The translations under genes were made by a program, and so were the position numbers. From positions 62,001 to 126,000 of the forward strand of contig JAIXWR010000039.1 in assembly GCA_027491155.1 (NCBI GenBank): DNA of 64,000 nt, read 5' to 3'. Shown here piece after piece: positions 1 through 8,767 of this stretch. This stretch comes from Verrucomicrobiaceae bacterium (GTDB lineage Bacteria; Verrucomicrobiota; Verrucomicrobiia; Verrucomicrobiales; Akkermansiaceae). The notes beneath the pieces were generated by a model. It saw nothing but the letters and a program-made list of their open reading frames with translations, made no database searches and had not been told where the DNA came from. The number at the start of each line of letters is the position of its first letter. The first letter of the stretch is position 1.

Positions 1-41
1 CCCGACGATCCGCAATTCTCCCTCAGCCGGCAAGCCCCGGC

Positions 42-413
42 CTAATCCGCGGCCCGCTGGATCCGGTAAACCTTGTCACCCTTGCGGTGCAGGTTCAGCC
101 GGTCCATCGCTTTGAGCTCCAGGAATTCCGGGTCCTCCTTGAGGGCCAGATACTCGGTCTCGCGGTATTCCTTCTCCGCGAGCACCTTCTGCTCCGCCGC
201 CAGCACCCGGGCCAACTCGAACTCGAGGTCTTGCAAGCGGCGCTTCTGCGGAAAAGCCGAAGCGACCACCGCCAACCCGAGCACCAGCCCGAGCAGGCCG
301 AACACCATGCGGTTCACGGTACGGATCACCTGCGTCTGGGCTTCCAAACGCTTCAGCTTCACCTCCCCCGTTTTTTTTCGCCGCGCGGCCATTCGTCGTG
401 AGTTGGTTAGCAT
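42..413 (-). CDS. FtsB/DivIC-like septum formation initiator
   Basis: Small bitopic membrane protein (123 aa) of the septum formation initiator type, which in other bacteria joins the FtsL/FtsQ divisome complex. Visible layout: a basic cytoplasmic N-terminus rich in Arg and Lys, one transmembrane helix at about residues 36-54, then a periplasmic heptad-like coiled coil (about 58-100) and a C-terminal segment containing RLNLHRKGDKVYRI, which resembles the conserved end of the family. The start is uncertain: an ATG seven codons downstream (position 392) begins MAARRKK and may be the true start; neither has a convincing ribosome-binding site. The assignment rests on architecture rather than strong sequence identity. 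Confidence 0.7.
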   Translation of the reverse strand: MLTNSRRMAARRKKTGEVKLKRLEAQTQVIRTVNRMVFGLLGLVLGLAVVASAFPQKRRLQDLEFELARVLAAEQKVLAEKEYRETEYLALKEDPEFLELKAMDRLNLHRKGDKVYRIQRAAD

Positions 414-562
414 TCGTTAACCATCGCGGACAGTAAAAAATGCGGGGATTCCGCCCGCGCACCACCTGCGAACTTCCGCGCATCCTCCATCCCGCCGCCG
501 TCCACGATTGACCGTCCGCGGTGTCGCGGCTTACTTCGCCCCGCAGCACTCGCTTTCTCCAC

Positions 563-1555
<993 letters not shown>

Positions 1556-1579
1556 GACCACGGCGGTCCACCACTCCAA

Positions 1580-1613
1580 AGAAAGCCGCGGGACAACCCG
1601 CGGCTTTCTGCTT
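1580..1613 (+). terminator. Intrinsic terminator after mdh
   Basis: A perfect 13-bp stem (1580-1592 with 1597-1609) closed by a 4-nt ACAA loop, followed by a T-rich stretch. It sits 24 bases after the mdh stop and just ahead of the next gene, so it separates the two transcription units. Confidence 0.88.
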
Positions 1614-1626
1614 TATTGCCCGCCAA

Positions 1627-2367
1627 ATGCTCAAGCTCCCCGTCATCACCGGCCTGATCCGCCGCCGCCTGCTGGTGAACTACCGGGTCGATCCCGCCGC
1701 GCTTGAAAGCATCCTGCCGTCCCGCTTCCGCCCGAAGCTCCACGACGGCCACGCCATCGCCGGCATCTGCCTGATCCGCCTCGAAGGCATCCGCCCGCGC
1801 CTTTTTCCAGCATGGGCCGGCATCACCAGCGAGAACGCCGCCCACCGCATCGCCGTGCGCTGGACCGATGCCGATGGCTCCGAGAAAGAAGGCGTCTTCA
1901 TCCCCCGCCGCGACACCGGCTCGCTCCCGAACCACCTCGCCGGCGGCCGCATCTTCCCGGGCGAGCATCACCTCGCCGACTTCGACATCTGCGACCAGGA
2001 CGGCCGCATCGACCTCTCGATCCAGTCCCGCGACCAGTCGATGAGCATCCGCCTCGCCGCCCGCGAGACCGCCGGCTTTCCTAGCAACTCCTGCTTCCGC
2101 TCGCTCGAGGAATCCTCCGCCTTCTTCGAACCCGGCAGTGTTGGCTTCTCGGTCACCCGCGACTGCTGCCGCCTCGACGGCATCCGCCTCGAAACCCATC
2201 GCTGGAAGGTCGGGAGCCTTTCCGTCGAGCGCGTCGAGTCCTCCTTCTTCGACAACCCCGCCGCCTTCCCTCCCGGCAGCGCCACCCTCGACCACGCCCT
2301 GATCATGCGCGACATCCCCCACGCCTGGCACGAAGTCGACGCCATGACCCTCCCCGCCCAAGCCTGA
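1627..2367 (+). CDS. DUF2071-type protein of unknown function
   Basis: A 246-residue soluble protein with no signal peptide. The pattern resembles DUF2071 (YqjF-like) proteins: an N-terminal RLLVNYRVDPAALESILP segment, a central FIPRRDTGS strand, and a C-terminal segment ending DHALIMRDIPHAW. The biochemical role of the family is not established, so none is proposed. The ATG at 1627 lies only 14 bases after the mdh terminator hairpin; no clear ribosome-binding site is visible. It points the same way as mdh but the terminator argues against strict cotranscription. The next gene begins after a short repeat-bearing spacer. Confidence 0.72.
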   Translation: MLKLPVITGLIRRRLLVNYRVDPAALESILPSRFRPKLHDGHAIAGICLIRLEGIRPRLFPAWAGITSENAAHRIAVRWTDADGSEKEGVFIPRRDTGSLPNHLAGGRIFPGEHHLADFDICDQDGRIDLSIQSRDQSMSIRLAARETAGFPSNSCFRSLEESSAFFEPGSVGFSVTRDCCRLDGIRLETHRWKVGSLSVERVESSFFDNPAAFPPGSATLDHALIMRDIPHAWHEVDAMTLPAQA

Positions 2368-2396
2368 CGTCCGCCTTTGTTTCCTCCACTGCCTTT

Positions 2397-2465
2397 CTTG
2401 GCACTTGGAACTTCAAAACTTGGAACTTTGCCCCTTGGCACTTGGAACTTCCAAACTCGGAACTT
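2397..2465. repeat. Tandem direct repeat ahead of thiG
   Basis: Two copies of a roughly 32-base unit (2397-2429 and 2434-2465), each built from the word CTTGGCACTTGGAACTT and a related second half. Only a few bases differ. It lies in the spacer between the DUF2071 gene and thiG. No function is evident. Confidence 0.8.
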
Positions 2466-2522
2466 CCCCTCTCCCCACACTCCTCTTGCATGCGCGGCCC
2501 CCTTTCCTAAAGTCCGCCGCGG

Positions 2523-3305
2523 ATGTCCCAGCCCCTTGTCATCGCCGGCCGCGAGTTCTCTTCCCGCCTCTTCACCGGCACCGGGAAATTCCCTTCCAAC
2601 GAGTCGATGCGCGACGCCCTCGCCGCTTCCGGCACGGAGATCGTGACCGTGGCCCTGCGCCGGGCCGACCTCACCGGCACGGCCGATCCCTACGCGAACA
2701 TCCTCGATTTCATCGATCCCGAAAGATACCTGCTCCTCCCCAACACCAGCGGCGCGATGAACGCCGAGGAAGCCGTCCGCCTCGCCCGCCTCGCCGCCGC
2801 CGCCGGCCTGCCGAAGTGGATCAAGCTCGAGATCCATCCCGATCCCACCTACCTGCTGCCGGATCCGATCGAGACCCTGAAAGCCGCCGAGATCCTCGTG
2901 AAGGAAGGCTTCACCGTCCTGCCCTACATCAACGCCGACCCGGTCCTCGCCAAGCGCCTGCAGGAAGCCGGCACCGCCACCGTGATGCCGCTCGGCGCGC
3001 CGATCGGCTCTAACAGGGGCGTCGCCACCCGCGACCAGATCCGCATCATCGTCGAGCAGGCGATCGTCCCGGTCGTCGTCGATGCCGGCCTCGGCGCGCC
3101 CAGCCACGCCGCGGAGGCGATGGAGCTCGGGGCGGATGCCGTGCTGATCAACACCGCCATTGCCATCGCATCGGATCCCGTCCGCATGGCCATCGCTTTC
3201 AAGAAAGCCGTCGAGGCCGGGCGCGAAGCCTACGAACTCGGCCTTGCTGAGCCCACCGACCACGCCTCCGCCACCAGCCCGCTCACCGGTTTCCTGGCGT
3301 CCTGA
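2523..3305 (+). CDS. thiG: Thiazole synthase ThiG
   Basis: Builds the thiazole moiety of thiamine from 1-deoxy-D-xylulose 5-phosphate, a glycine- or tyrosine-derived imine and ThiS thiocarboxylate; a cytoplasmic TIM barrel. The product is 260 aa, the normal length. Visible: the N-terminal [12 protein letters not shown] motif, [20 protein letters not shown], the Schiff-base lysine in WIKLEI (Lys101), the phosphate-binding [12 protein letters not shown] loop and [20 protein letters not shown]. ThiS, ThiF, ThiH and ThiO are not nearby, so the pathway is scattered. The GSNRG codons contain one copy of the CTAACAG word (3010-3016), using the unusual codons TCT and AGG. Confidence 0.96.
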   Translation: MSQPLVIAGREFSSRLFTGTGKFPSNESMRDALAASGTEIVTVALRRADLTGTADPYANILDFIDPERYLLLPNTSGAMNAEEAVRLARLAAAAGLPKWIKLEIHPDPTYLLPDPIETLKAAEILVKEGFTVLPYINADPVLAKRLQEAGTATVMPLGAPIGSNRGVATRDQIRIIVEQAIVPVVVDAGLGAPSHAAEAMELGADAVLINTAIAIASDPVRMAIAFKKAVEAGREAYELGLAEPTDHASATSPLTGFLAS

Positions 3306-3312
3306 CGGGCGG

Positions 3313-3410
3313 AAACGGAGTGCCGCCTTGCAGGCGGCATGAAGGCGGGTTGTCGCCTTTCAGGCGACATGCTTGGGCTGCGGTCTCCGGAGCGAAGTGC
3401 GACAGCCCGT
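3313..3410. repeat. Intergenic hairpin array
   Basis: Two successive hairpins share one core but have different, self-complementary stems: TGCCGCCTTGCAGGCGGCA at 3321-3339 and TGTCGCCTTTCAGGCGACA at 3351-3369. A weaker third inverted pair (GGGCTGCGG against GCGACAGCCC) follows to about 3408. The array fills the spacer between thiG and the next gene and belongs to the intergenic palindrome class seen elsewhere in the window. It could also act as a bidirectional transcription stop, though no T-run follows. Confidence 0.7.
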
Positions 3411-3462
3411 CCGCCGGCGGATTCCCATTGCGCCTCCCGGCGGCCTGTCCTCCTTTGTCCCG

Positions 3463-4092
3463 ATGCCCACCCTCCTCCTCGTCGGCGCGACCGGTCTCGT
3501 CGGACGCGAAGTCCTCCGCCTCGCCCTCGCCGACCCGCAGGTCAAGCACCTCGTCGCCCCCACCCGTCGCCCGCTCGCCCCGCATTCGCAACTCACGAAC
3601 CCGCAGGTCGACTTCGACCACCTCCCGTCCGACGCACCCTGGTGGAAAGCCGACGCCGTGATCTGCACACTCGGGTCCACGATCAAGAAAGCCGGCTCGA
3701 AGGAAGCCTTCCATCGCATCGACCACGCCTACCCGCTCGCCGTCGCACGCCTCGCGCGGGCCCACGGTGCCCGCAGCTTCGCCCTCACTTCCTCGACCCG
3801 CGCCGATCCCCGCTCGGGCAACTTCTACCTCCGCACCAAGGGCGAACTCGAACGCGACCTCGACGCCTGTGACTTTCCCTCGCTCACCCTCGTCCGCCCC
3901 TCGCTGATCGGCGGCAAACGCGACGAAGCCCGCCCCGCCGAACGCCTCGCGATGCTCCTGATGTCCGCATTCCATCCGCTCGTTCCCCGCCGCTACCGCA
4001 TGGTCCCCGCCGAAAGGATCGCCCGCGCCCTCCTCGAAGCCGCTCTCTCCTCCATCCCCGGCCGCCACGTGATCGAGTCCGAATCGATCTAA
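3463..4092 (+). CDS. NAD(P)-binding Rossmann protein, atypical SDR type
   Basis: A 209-residue cytoplasmic protein with an N-terminal dinucleotide-binding motif, LLLVGATGLVGREVLRLAL, typical of atypical short-chain dehydrogenase / NmrA-like or HTATIP2-like proteins. A segment reading VICTLGSTIKKAGSKEAF follows, then FALTSSTRADPRSGNFYLRTKGELE, where the Tyr/Lys context resembles the SDR YxxxK site. Members of this group often act as NAD(P)H sensors or epimerase-like enzymes; the substrate cannot be read from sequence. The ATG at 3463 places the glycine motif at the expected distance from the N-terminus; a longer in-frame start at 3373 would run through the upstream hairpin region and is rejected. 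A CTAACAA word overlaps the stop codon. Confidence 0.8.
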   Translation: MPTLLLVGATGLVGREVLRLALADPQVKHLVAPTRRPLAPHSQLTNPQVDFDHLPSDAPWWKADAVICTLGSTIKKAGSKEAFHRIDHAYPLAVARLARAHGARSFALTSSTRADPRSGNFYLRTKGELERDLDACDFPSLTLVRPSLIGGKRDEARPAERLAMLLMSAFHPLVPRRYRMVPAERIARALLEAALSSIPGRHVIESESI

Positions 4093-4167
4093 CAACCTGA
4101 GCTTCCGCCTCGAGGAAATCGCCTCCCGCCTTGCCTTTCGGCCCGCTTCGTGATCTTTCGCGCCATC

Positions 4168-5097
4168 ATGAAGCGTCGCCACTTTCTCTCCGCCGGAGCC
4201 CTCGCCGCCCTGCCGCTCCCCCTTTCCGCGCAGGACAAGCCCGCGGCACCCGCCCGGCCGAACCGGATCGGGGTCTCGTCCTACTCGTTCTGGGGCTTCC
4301 AACGCGAGGCGCTTCGCGACATCCCGACCTGCCTCGACCACGCCGCACGCATGGGCTTCGACGGCTTCGAAATCCTCCAGCGCCAGATCGCCGCCGCCAA
4401 CGAGATCCCGGACAACGCGACGCTCCAGAAGTACAAGCGCCATGCCTTTCTGTTAGGCCTCGATCTCATGGGCTATTCGACCCACCAGGGCTTCCTCAAT
4501 CCCGACGCCGAAAAGCGCAAGGCCCAGGTCAAGCACACCACCGACTGCATCGAGCAGGCCTACGCCCTCGGTATCCCGACCATGCGGGTCAACTCCGGCA
4601 CCTGGGGTACCTCGAAGGATTTCAACGACCTGATGGCCAAGCGCGGCATCGAGGAACCCATCAAGGGCTACACCGAGGAGGACGCCTACGGCTGGGTCAT
4701 CGAGTCCTACAAGCAGATCCTCCCCGTCGCCGAGAAGTGCGGCGTGGTGCTCGGCCTCGAGAACCACTGGGGCCTCGGCGTCACCCCGGAAGGCGTGAAG
4801 CGCGTGGTCGATGCGATCGCTTCCCCATGGCTCAAGGTCACCCTCGACACCGGCAACTTCCTCGAGGATCCCTACGACCGCCTGACCAAGCTCGCGCCCG
4901 ACACCGTGCTGCTGCAGGCCAAGACCTACTTCGGCGGCGGGGTATGGTACACGCTCGACCTCGACTACCCTCGGATCGCGAAGATCCTGAAGGACGCGGG
5001 CTTCACCGGCTACGTCTCGCTCGAGTTCGAAGGCAAGGAAGACCCGCTCACCGCCATCCCCAAGAGTCTCGACTTGCTCCGCAAGGCCTTCGCGTGA
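4168..5097 (+). CDS. Exported sugar phosphate isomerase/epimerase-like TIM barrel
   Basis: A 309-residue protein of the xylose-isomerase-like TIM barrel / AP endonuclease 2 superfamily. The N-terminus MKRRHFLSAGALAALPLPLSA has paired basic residues before a hydrophobic stretch and an Ala-x-Ala-like cleavage site, so it is probably exported; the RRHFL context is Tat-like. Barrel hallmarks include GVSSYSFWGF, MGFDGFEILQRQ, GLENHWG, LKVTLDTGNF and the closing VSLEFEGKEDP, with acidic and His residues positioned for a metal. Exported members are common in Verrucomicrobia and Planctomycetes, usually of unproven substrate. A CTGTTAG word occurs at 4450-4456, giving a rare TTA leucine codon. A related protein lies two genes downstream. 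Confidence 0.85.
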   Translation: MKRRHFLSAGALAALPLPLSAQDKPAAPARPNRIGVSSYSFWGFQREALRDIPTCLDHAARMGFDGFEILQRQIAAANEIPDNATLQKYKRHAFLLGLDLMGYSTHQGFLNPDAEKRKAQVKHTTDCIEQAYALGIPTMRVNSGTWGTSKDFNDLMAKRGIEEPIKGYTEEDAYGWVIESYKQILPVAEKCGVVLGLENHWGLGVTPEGVKRVVDAIASPWLKVTLDTGNFLEDPYDRLTKLAPDTVLLQAKTYFGGGVWYTLDLDYPRIAKILKDAGFTGYVSLEFEGKEDPLTAIPKSLDLLRKAFA

Positions 5098-5107
5098 AGG
5101 TGTGCCC

Positions 5108-5338
5108 ATGGAAAACGCCGGACGCCTCCTCGTCCTCGCCGGGCTCGCCCTCGCGGTAATCGGGCTCGTGCTCTGGTTCGGCGGCGGCCGCGGCTGGTTC
5201 TCGTGGCTCGGCCGGCTGCCCGGCGACATCCGCATCGAAGGCGACAAGGGCGGCTTCTATTTCCCCGTCGTCACCTGCATCGTCGTCAGCGCCCTGCTCA
5301 GCGGACTGCTGGCGCTGGTCCGCAAGTTCTTCGGCTGA
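5108..5338 (+). CDS. DUF2905 small membrane protein
   Basis: A 76-residue inner-membrane protein. It has two predicted transmembrane helices (about residues 5-24 and 48-70) separated by the conserved LGRLPGDIRIEG segment and the FYFPVVT motif that define DUF2905. Function is unknown in the family. The ATG at 5108 is chosen because a GAAGG ribosome-binding site (5096-5100) lies seven bases upstream, overlapping the stop codon of the preceding gene; a GTG at 5102 is the alternative. The spacing of ten bases suggests cotranscription with the upstream isomerase-like gene. Confidence 0.88.
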   Translation: MENAGRLLVLAGLALAVIGLVLWFGGGRGWFSWLGRLPGDIRIEGDKGGFYFPVVTCIVVSALLSGLLALVRKFFG

Positions 5339-5383
5339 AGCCGCCCCGGCCGGGAGTATCCAACAGTGACCCGCCTCCAACCC

Positions 5384-6073
5384 ATGAACCGCTGCACCTT
5401 CCTCACCACCCTCGCCGCCGCCACATTGGCCGCCTTCCTTCCGGCTTCCGCTGCCGATCCCGCAACGAAAGATCTCCCGAAAGTCCTCATGATCGGGGAT
5501 TCCATTTCGATCGGCTACACCCCTTTCGTCGAGAAGCAGCTCAAGGACTCGGCCTCGATCTCTCACAACCCCGGCAACGCCGCGCACACCGGAACCGGCC
5601 TCGCGAAAATCGATGCATGGCTCGGCGACACCCGCTGGGACCTGATCCATTTCAATTGGGGTCTCCACGATCTCTGCTACCGGAATCCCAAGGCCAAACA
5701 ACAAGGCAATCGCGACAAGGTGAACGGCACTCTCACCACCACGCTGGAGCAGTATGAAAAGAACCTCGAACAACTGGTGGCCCGCCTGAAGAAGACCGGC
5801 GCCACCCTGGTCTGGGCATCCACCACCGTCGTCCCCGAAGGCGAGGCCGGCCGCATCGCCGGCGACGAGAAGAAATACAACGAGGTCGCCGCCCAGGTCA
5901 TGAAGAAGCACGGCATCGCCACCAACGACCTGCACGCCCTCAGTGCCACCTTTGCCCCCGAGCTGTTCGTCCGGCCGGGCGACGTCCACTACAAGCCCGC
6001 CGGCTACCAGAAACTCGGCACGCAGGTGGCCGAAAGCATCCGGACGGCGCTCGAAAAGGCGAAAGAGAACTGA
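5384..6073 (+). CDS. Exported SGNH/GDSL-family hydrolase
   Basis: A 229-residue protein with a signal peptide (MNRCTFLTTLAAATLAAFLP, cleavage after ASA). Block I is VLMIGDSISIGY with the nucleophilic serine in GDSIS. A later FNWGLHDL supplies the Asn-Gly pair near block III, and PGDVHYKPAGYQKLG carries the Asp-x-x-His dyad of block V. This is the SGNH fold used by carbohydrate esterases, lipases and rhamnogalacturonan acetylesterases; an acetyl-esterase acting on a polysaccharide is plausible but unproven. An in-frame GTG at 5366 would add six residues ahead of the signal peptide. It sits between two exported sugar-isomerase-like genes in one directional run. Confidence 0.85.
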   Translation: MNRCTFLTTLAAATLAAFLPASAADPATKDLPKVLMIGDSISIGYTPFVEKQLKDSASISHNPGNAAHTGTGLAKIDAWLGDTRWDLIHFNWGLHDLCYRNPKAKQQGNRDKVNGTLTTTLEQYEKNLEQLVARLKKTGATLVWASTTVVPEGEAGRIAGDEKKYNEVAAQVMKKHGIATNDLHALSATFAPELFVRPGDVHYKPAGYQKLGTQVAESIRTALEKAKEN

Positions 6074-6136
6074 CAAAGTCCTCATCAATCGCCAATTTTC
6101 GTGCAATTCCCTGCCCTTTCTGACGGTATTCCCGCC

Positions 6137-7018
6137 ATGCACCGCCGCCAATTCCTCGCGACCCTTGCCGCCGCTTCCGCCCCGCTTTCCCTCCGCGCCC
6201 AGGACGCCGCCGGTCCGCTTCCGATCAAGCTCTCGCTGAAATGCGGCATGGCCAACTTCGGGGCGAACCTCGAGGAGAAATTCCGCATCCTCAAGGAGAT
6301 CGGCTACGACGGCGTGGAGCTCGACTCCCCCGGTGGTCAGGACAAGGCCGAGGCCCTCGCCGCCTCCAAAGCCACCGGCCTGCCCATTCACGGCGTGGTT
6401 GATTCCATCCACTGGCAAACCCGCCTTTCCGACCCCGATGCCGCCGTGCGTGAGAAGGCCCTGCAAGGCCTGCTGACCGCCATCCGCGAAAGCCATGCCG
6501 TCGGCGGCTCCGCGGTGTTGCTGGTCCCCGGCGTGGTCGATGCCAAGACCAACCACGACGAAGCCTGGGCCCGCTCGGTCGAAGGCATCCGCAAGGCCCT
6601 GCCGCTCGCCGCGGAACTCGGCGTCCACATCCTGATCGAGAACGTCTGGAACCGGATGTTCTACACCGAGGACGGCGGCAACGCACAGTCAGCGGACTTG
6701 TTGATCAAGTATCTCGACGAGATCAACTCTCCCTGGGTCGGCTCCTACTTCGACATCGGCAACCACCAGCGTTTCTCGAAGCCCGCCGAATGGATCCGCG
6801 CGCTCGACAAGCGGATCGTGAAGCTCGATTGCAAGGACTGGGGCGTGAAAGGCGGCTTCGGCAAGATTGGCGAGGGCGATATCGACTGGCCGGAAGTCCG
6901 TAAGGCGCTCCGCGAGATCCGCTTCACCGGCTGGGCCACCGCCGAGGTCCAGGGCGGCGACCGCGACGCCTGCGCCGCGATCCTCGCGCAGATGAAAAAG
7001 CATCTGTTAGGGGCCTGA
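6137..7018 (+). CDS. Exported sugar phosphate isomerase/epimerase-like TIM barrel (second)
   Basis: A 293-residue xylose-isomerase-like TIM barrel with the signal peptide MHRRQFLATLAAASAPLSL followed by Arg-Ala-Gln. Barrel motifs include IGYDGVELDSPGG, PIHGVVDSIHW, LIENVWNRMF, VGSYFDIGNH, RIVKLDCKDWG and the final WATAEVQGGD, with conserved His, Asp and Glu metal-ligand candidates. It is only distantly similar to the copy at 4168, so this is not a recent duplication. The gene ends with a CTGTTAG word (7004-7010) encoding Leu-Leu-Gly by the rare TTA codon. Likely role: periplasmic processing of a sugar or polyol; the substrate is not determinable here. Confidence 0.85.
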   Translation: MHRRQFLATLAAASAPLSLRAQDAAGPLPIKLSLKCGMANFGANLEEKFRILKEIGYDGVELDSPGGQDKAEALAASKATGLPIHGVVDSIHWQTRLSDPDAAVREKALQGLLTAIRESHAVGGSAVLLVPGVVDAKTNHDEAWARSVEGIRKALPLAAELGVHILIENVWNRMFYTEDGGNAQSADLLIKYLDEINSPWVGSYFDIGNHQRFSKPAEWIRALDKRIVKLDCKDWGVKGGFGKIGEGDIDWPEVRKALREIRFTGWATAEVQGGDRDACAAILAQMKKHLLGA

Positions 7019-7048
7019 CAAAACCGGGATCGATGCCACCATGGCAGC

Positions 7049-7354
7049 GTGAGGTTTTTCCCGACCGCACTTCTGCTGCTCTCCCTCATCGCCACGGCCA
7101 CCGCCGGGACGATCCGCGTCACCGTGGGCAACAACGGCTGCCGGACCAAACAGCTCACCGTCCAGCGCCTCTGGAAGGCCATGCCCGGCATGGAGTCCGT
7201 CGTCATCGTGCCGCGCAAGTCCGGCGACCCCGCCAACCAGCGCGTCTTCGTTCTCACCTCCAAGGGCAAGCCGCCGGAGCAAAAGGACCTGGAGCGTGCC
7301 CTCGGCCGTCGCGCCGAACGCTACCCGATCCTCGCCGTCGAAGCCGTTCCCTGA
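7049..7354 (+). CDS. Small exported protein of unknown function
   Basis: A 101-residue product beginning at GTG with a signal peptide (MRFFPTALLLLSLIATATA, then Gly-Thr). The mature part is short and basic, with a single cysteine, and contains VTVGNNGCRTKQLTVQ and the segment VVIVPRKSGDPANQRVFVLTS. I do not recognise a family. It follows the second isomerase-like gene by 30 bases and precedes tcdA by 53 bases, all in the same direction. Codon use matches the surrounding genes. Confidence 0.6.
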   Translation: MRFFPTALLLLSLIATATAGTIRVTVGNNGCRTKQLTVQRLWKAMPGMESVVIVPRKSGDPANQRVFVLTSKGKPPEQKDLERALGRRAERYPILAVEAVP

Positions 7355-7407
7355 ACCCGGGCCAATCGGCATTTGCACCGCACCGGCCCGCCGGTTAGGA
7401 CGCTCCC

Positions 7408-8199
7408 GTGTCCGATAGCGATCCCTACCTCTCGCGCTTCTCCGGCATCGCCCGGCTCTACGGCAGCGCTGCGCTCGGGACGTTCCGCCGCGCCCATGTC
7501 GCGGTGGTCGGCATCGGCGGCGTCGGCTGCTGGGCCGCGGAATGCCTCGCGCGTTCCGGGATCGGCAAGATCACGTTGATCGATGCCGACGACCTCTGCG
7601 TCACCAATACCAATCGCCAGATCCACGCGCTCGACGGGACCTACGGCAAGCCCAAGGTCGGCGTGATGGCGGAGCGCCTCCGCGCCATCCAGCCGGAGAT
7701 CTTGATCACCGAACGCCAGGAGTTCCTTTCCGACCGCAATGTCGACGAGTTCCTCGACGCCGGCTTCGACGCGGTGATCGATGCCATCGACGCCGTCCGC
7801 GCCAAGTGCGTCCTGCTCGCCCGCTGCCGCGACCGCGGTATCCCCATCGTCACTTGCGGCGGCGCCGGCGGCCGGCGCGATGTCACCTGCATCCGCGTCG
7901 CCGACCTCGCCCGGACGAAGGACGACGCCCTCCTGATGGCCGTCCGCAAGCGCCTGCGCGACGAGCACGGCTTCCCCAAGGCCCCTCCGGGAGAAAAAGT
8001 CCGCAAGTTCCACATCGAGGCCGTCTTTTCCGACGAACCGCCCCTCTTTCCCACCTGCGACGGCGGCGTCAGCCACGACAAGCCCGAGGACCTTCCCGCC
8101 GGCATCCGCTGCGACGCCGGCTACGGCACCGCCACCCACGTCACCGCCGTCTTCGGCATGACCGCCGCGGGACGGGTGCTGGAGAGGCTGGCGGAGTAG
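7408..8199 (+). CDS. tcdA: tRNA threonylcarbamoyladenosine dehydratase
   Basis: E1-like ATP-dependent enzyme (263 aa) that cyclises threonylcarbamoyl-adenosine at tRNA position 37 to ct6A. The nucleotide-binding motif VAVVGIGGVGCWAAECLARS is at 31-50, with ITLIDADDLCVTNTNRQIH containing the adenylation Asp and the Arg70-Gln71 pair. A later VTCGGAGGRRDVTCIRVADL region and the C-terminal CDGGVSHDKPEDLP segment fit TcdA (CsdL) better than ThiF or MoeB, and the two CxxC zinc motifs of MoeB are absent. The start is GTG. The gene is the last of a co-directional run and is followed by an inverted repeat. Confidence 0.88.
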   Translation: MSDSDPYLSRFSGIARLYGSAALGTFRRAHVAVVGIGGVGCWAAECLARSGIGKITLIDADDLCVTNTNRQIHALDGTYGKPKVGVMAERLRAIQPEILITERQEFLSDRNVDEFLDAGFDAVIDAIDAVRAKCVLLARCRDRGIPIVTCGGAGGRRDVTCIRVADLARTKDDALLMAVRKRLRDEHGFPKAPPGEKVRKFHIEAVFSDEPPLFPTCDGGVSHDKPEDLPAGIRCDAGYGTATHVTAVFGMTAAGRVLERLAE

Positions 8200-8200
8200 C

Positions 8201-8278
8201 GTGCCCCTTGGACTGGCGTGCAGCTCCGCCCCTCGTAGCTTTAGCGAAGTGGGGCCGCTGCCGCAGTCCAAGGGTGCC
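8201..8278. repeat. Intergenic inverted repeat after tcdA
   Basis: The outer arms pair over about 14 bases (GTGCCCCTTGGACTG near 8201-8215 against CAGTCCAAGGGTGCC at 8264-8278). A second imperfect dyad lies inside (CCCCTCG to GAAGTGGGG). The right arm ends in CTGCCGCAGTCCAAG, the same word that ends the element at 21927-22043, so both belong to one family. It directly follows the tcdA stop. Confidence 0.8.
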
Positions 8279-8284
8279 TAATAA

Positions 8285-8617
8285 CCAAAGCGGGATTCGG
8301 CAGGGTTCGAGCCCCGTCCGCTCCGCAGAAGTTCCGGGGACGCACCCACAAAAAAGCCGCCACGAAGGGCGGCATTGCCACTCACGAAGAGTGGCGGAGC
8401 GGACGGGATTGCCTGCGGCCATGCCAGCCTGCCGCAAGGCGGATCAAAGCAAGGTCGCGATGCTCCCGCGCATTCGAACCGGGTGCCTCATCCCCAAAGC
8501 GGGATTCGGCAGGGTCCGAGCCCCGTCCGCTCCGCAGAAGTTCCGGGGACGCACCCACAAAAAAGCCGCCCCGAAGGGCGGCATTGCCACTCGCGAAGAG
8601 TGGCGGAGCGGACGGGA
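8285..8617. repeat. 124-bp direct repeat containing tRNA-Asp 3'-end copies
   Basis: Two near-identical 124-base copies, 8285-8408 and 8494-8617, differ at a handful of positions. Each carries a plus-strand copy of a tRNA-Asp T-arm and acceptor 3' half (8303-8327 and 8512-8536), a hairpin with an A6 run, a second hairpin, and a minus-strand copy of the tRNA-Asp 3' end. In the right copy the last part is the end of the real gene; in the left copy it is a remnant. The 85 bases between the copies contain another tRNA-T-arm-like word, ATTCGAACCGGG. Confidence 0.88.
8559..8582 (-). terminator. Intrinsic terminator of tRNA-Asp
   Basis: Read on the minus strand, a 7-bp GC stem (8576-8582 with 8565-8571, TTCG loop) is followed by six T residues (8559-8564). 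It lies 19 bases beyond the tRNA 3' end. A second copy with one mismatch sits at about 8350-8373 in the left repeat. Confidence 0.85.
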
Positions 8618-8677
8618 CTCGAACCCGCGACCTCCGCCGTGACAGGGCGGCATTCTAACCAACTGAACTACCGCTCC
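8601..8677 (-). tRNA. tRNA-Asp (GTC)
   Basis: A 77-nt cloverleaf on the minus strand. The acceptor GGAGCGG (8671-8677) pairs with CCGCTCC (8605-8611). The D-arm contains AGTTGGTTAGA, the anticodon stem is CCGCC/GGCGG around loop CTGTCAC with anticodon GTC, and the T-loop is TTCGAGT. The discriminator base is G, as expected for tRNA-Asp, and CCA is encoded (8601-8603). A trailer hairpin (8586-8604) overlaps the CCA end and is followed by a terminator. Confidence 0.97.
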
Positions 8678-8767
8678 AACTGGTAGTCTCATGCGCCTTG
8701 CGGCGTGGGCGGGACGCTAGGGGGAGGCCCCGACCCGCGCAACATCAATTTTCAATTTTTCTCAGCC

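Noticed and set aside
8409-8493. Possible second tRNA between the 124-bp repeats
   Set aside because: Only a T-arm-like word (ATTCGAACCGGG) is present; no anticodon or acceptor stem can be drawn.
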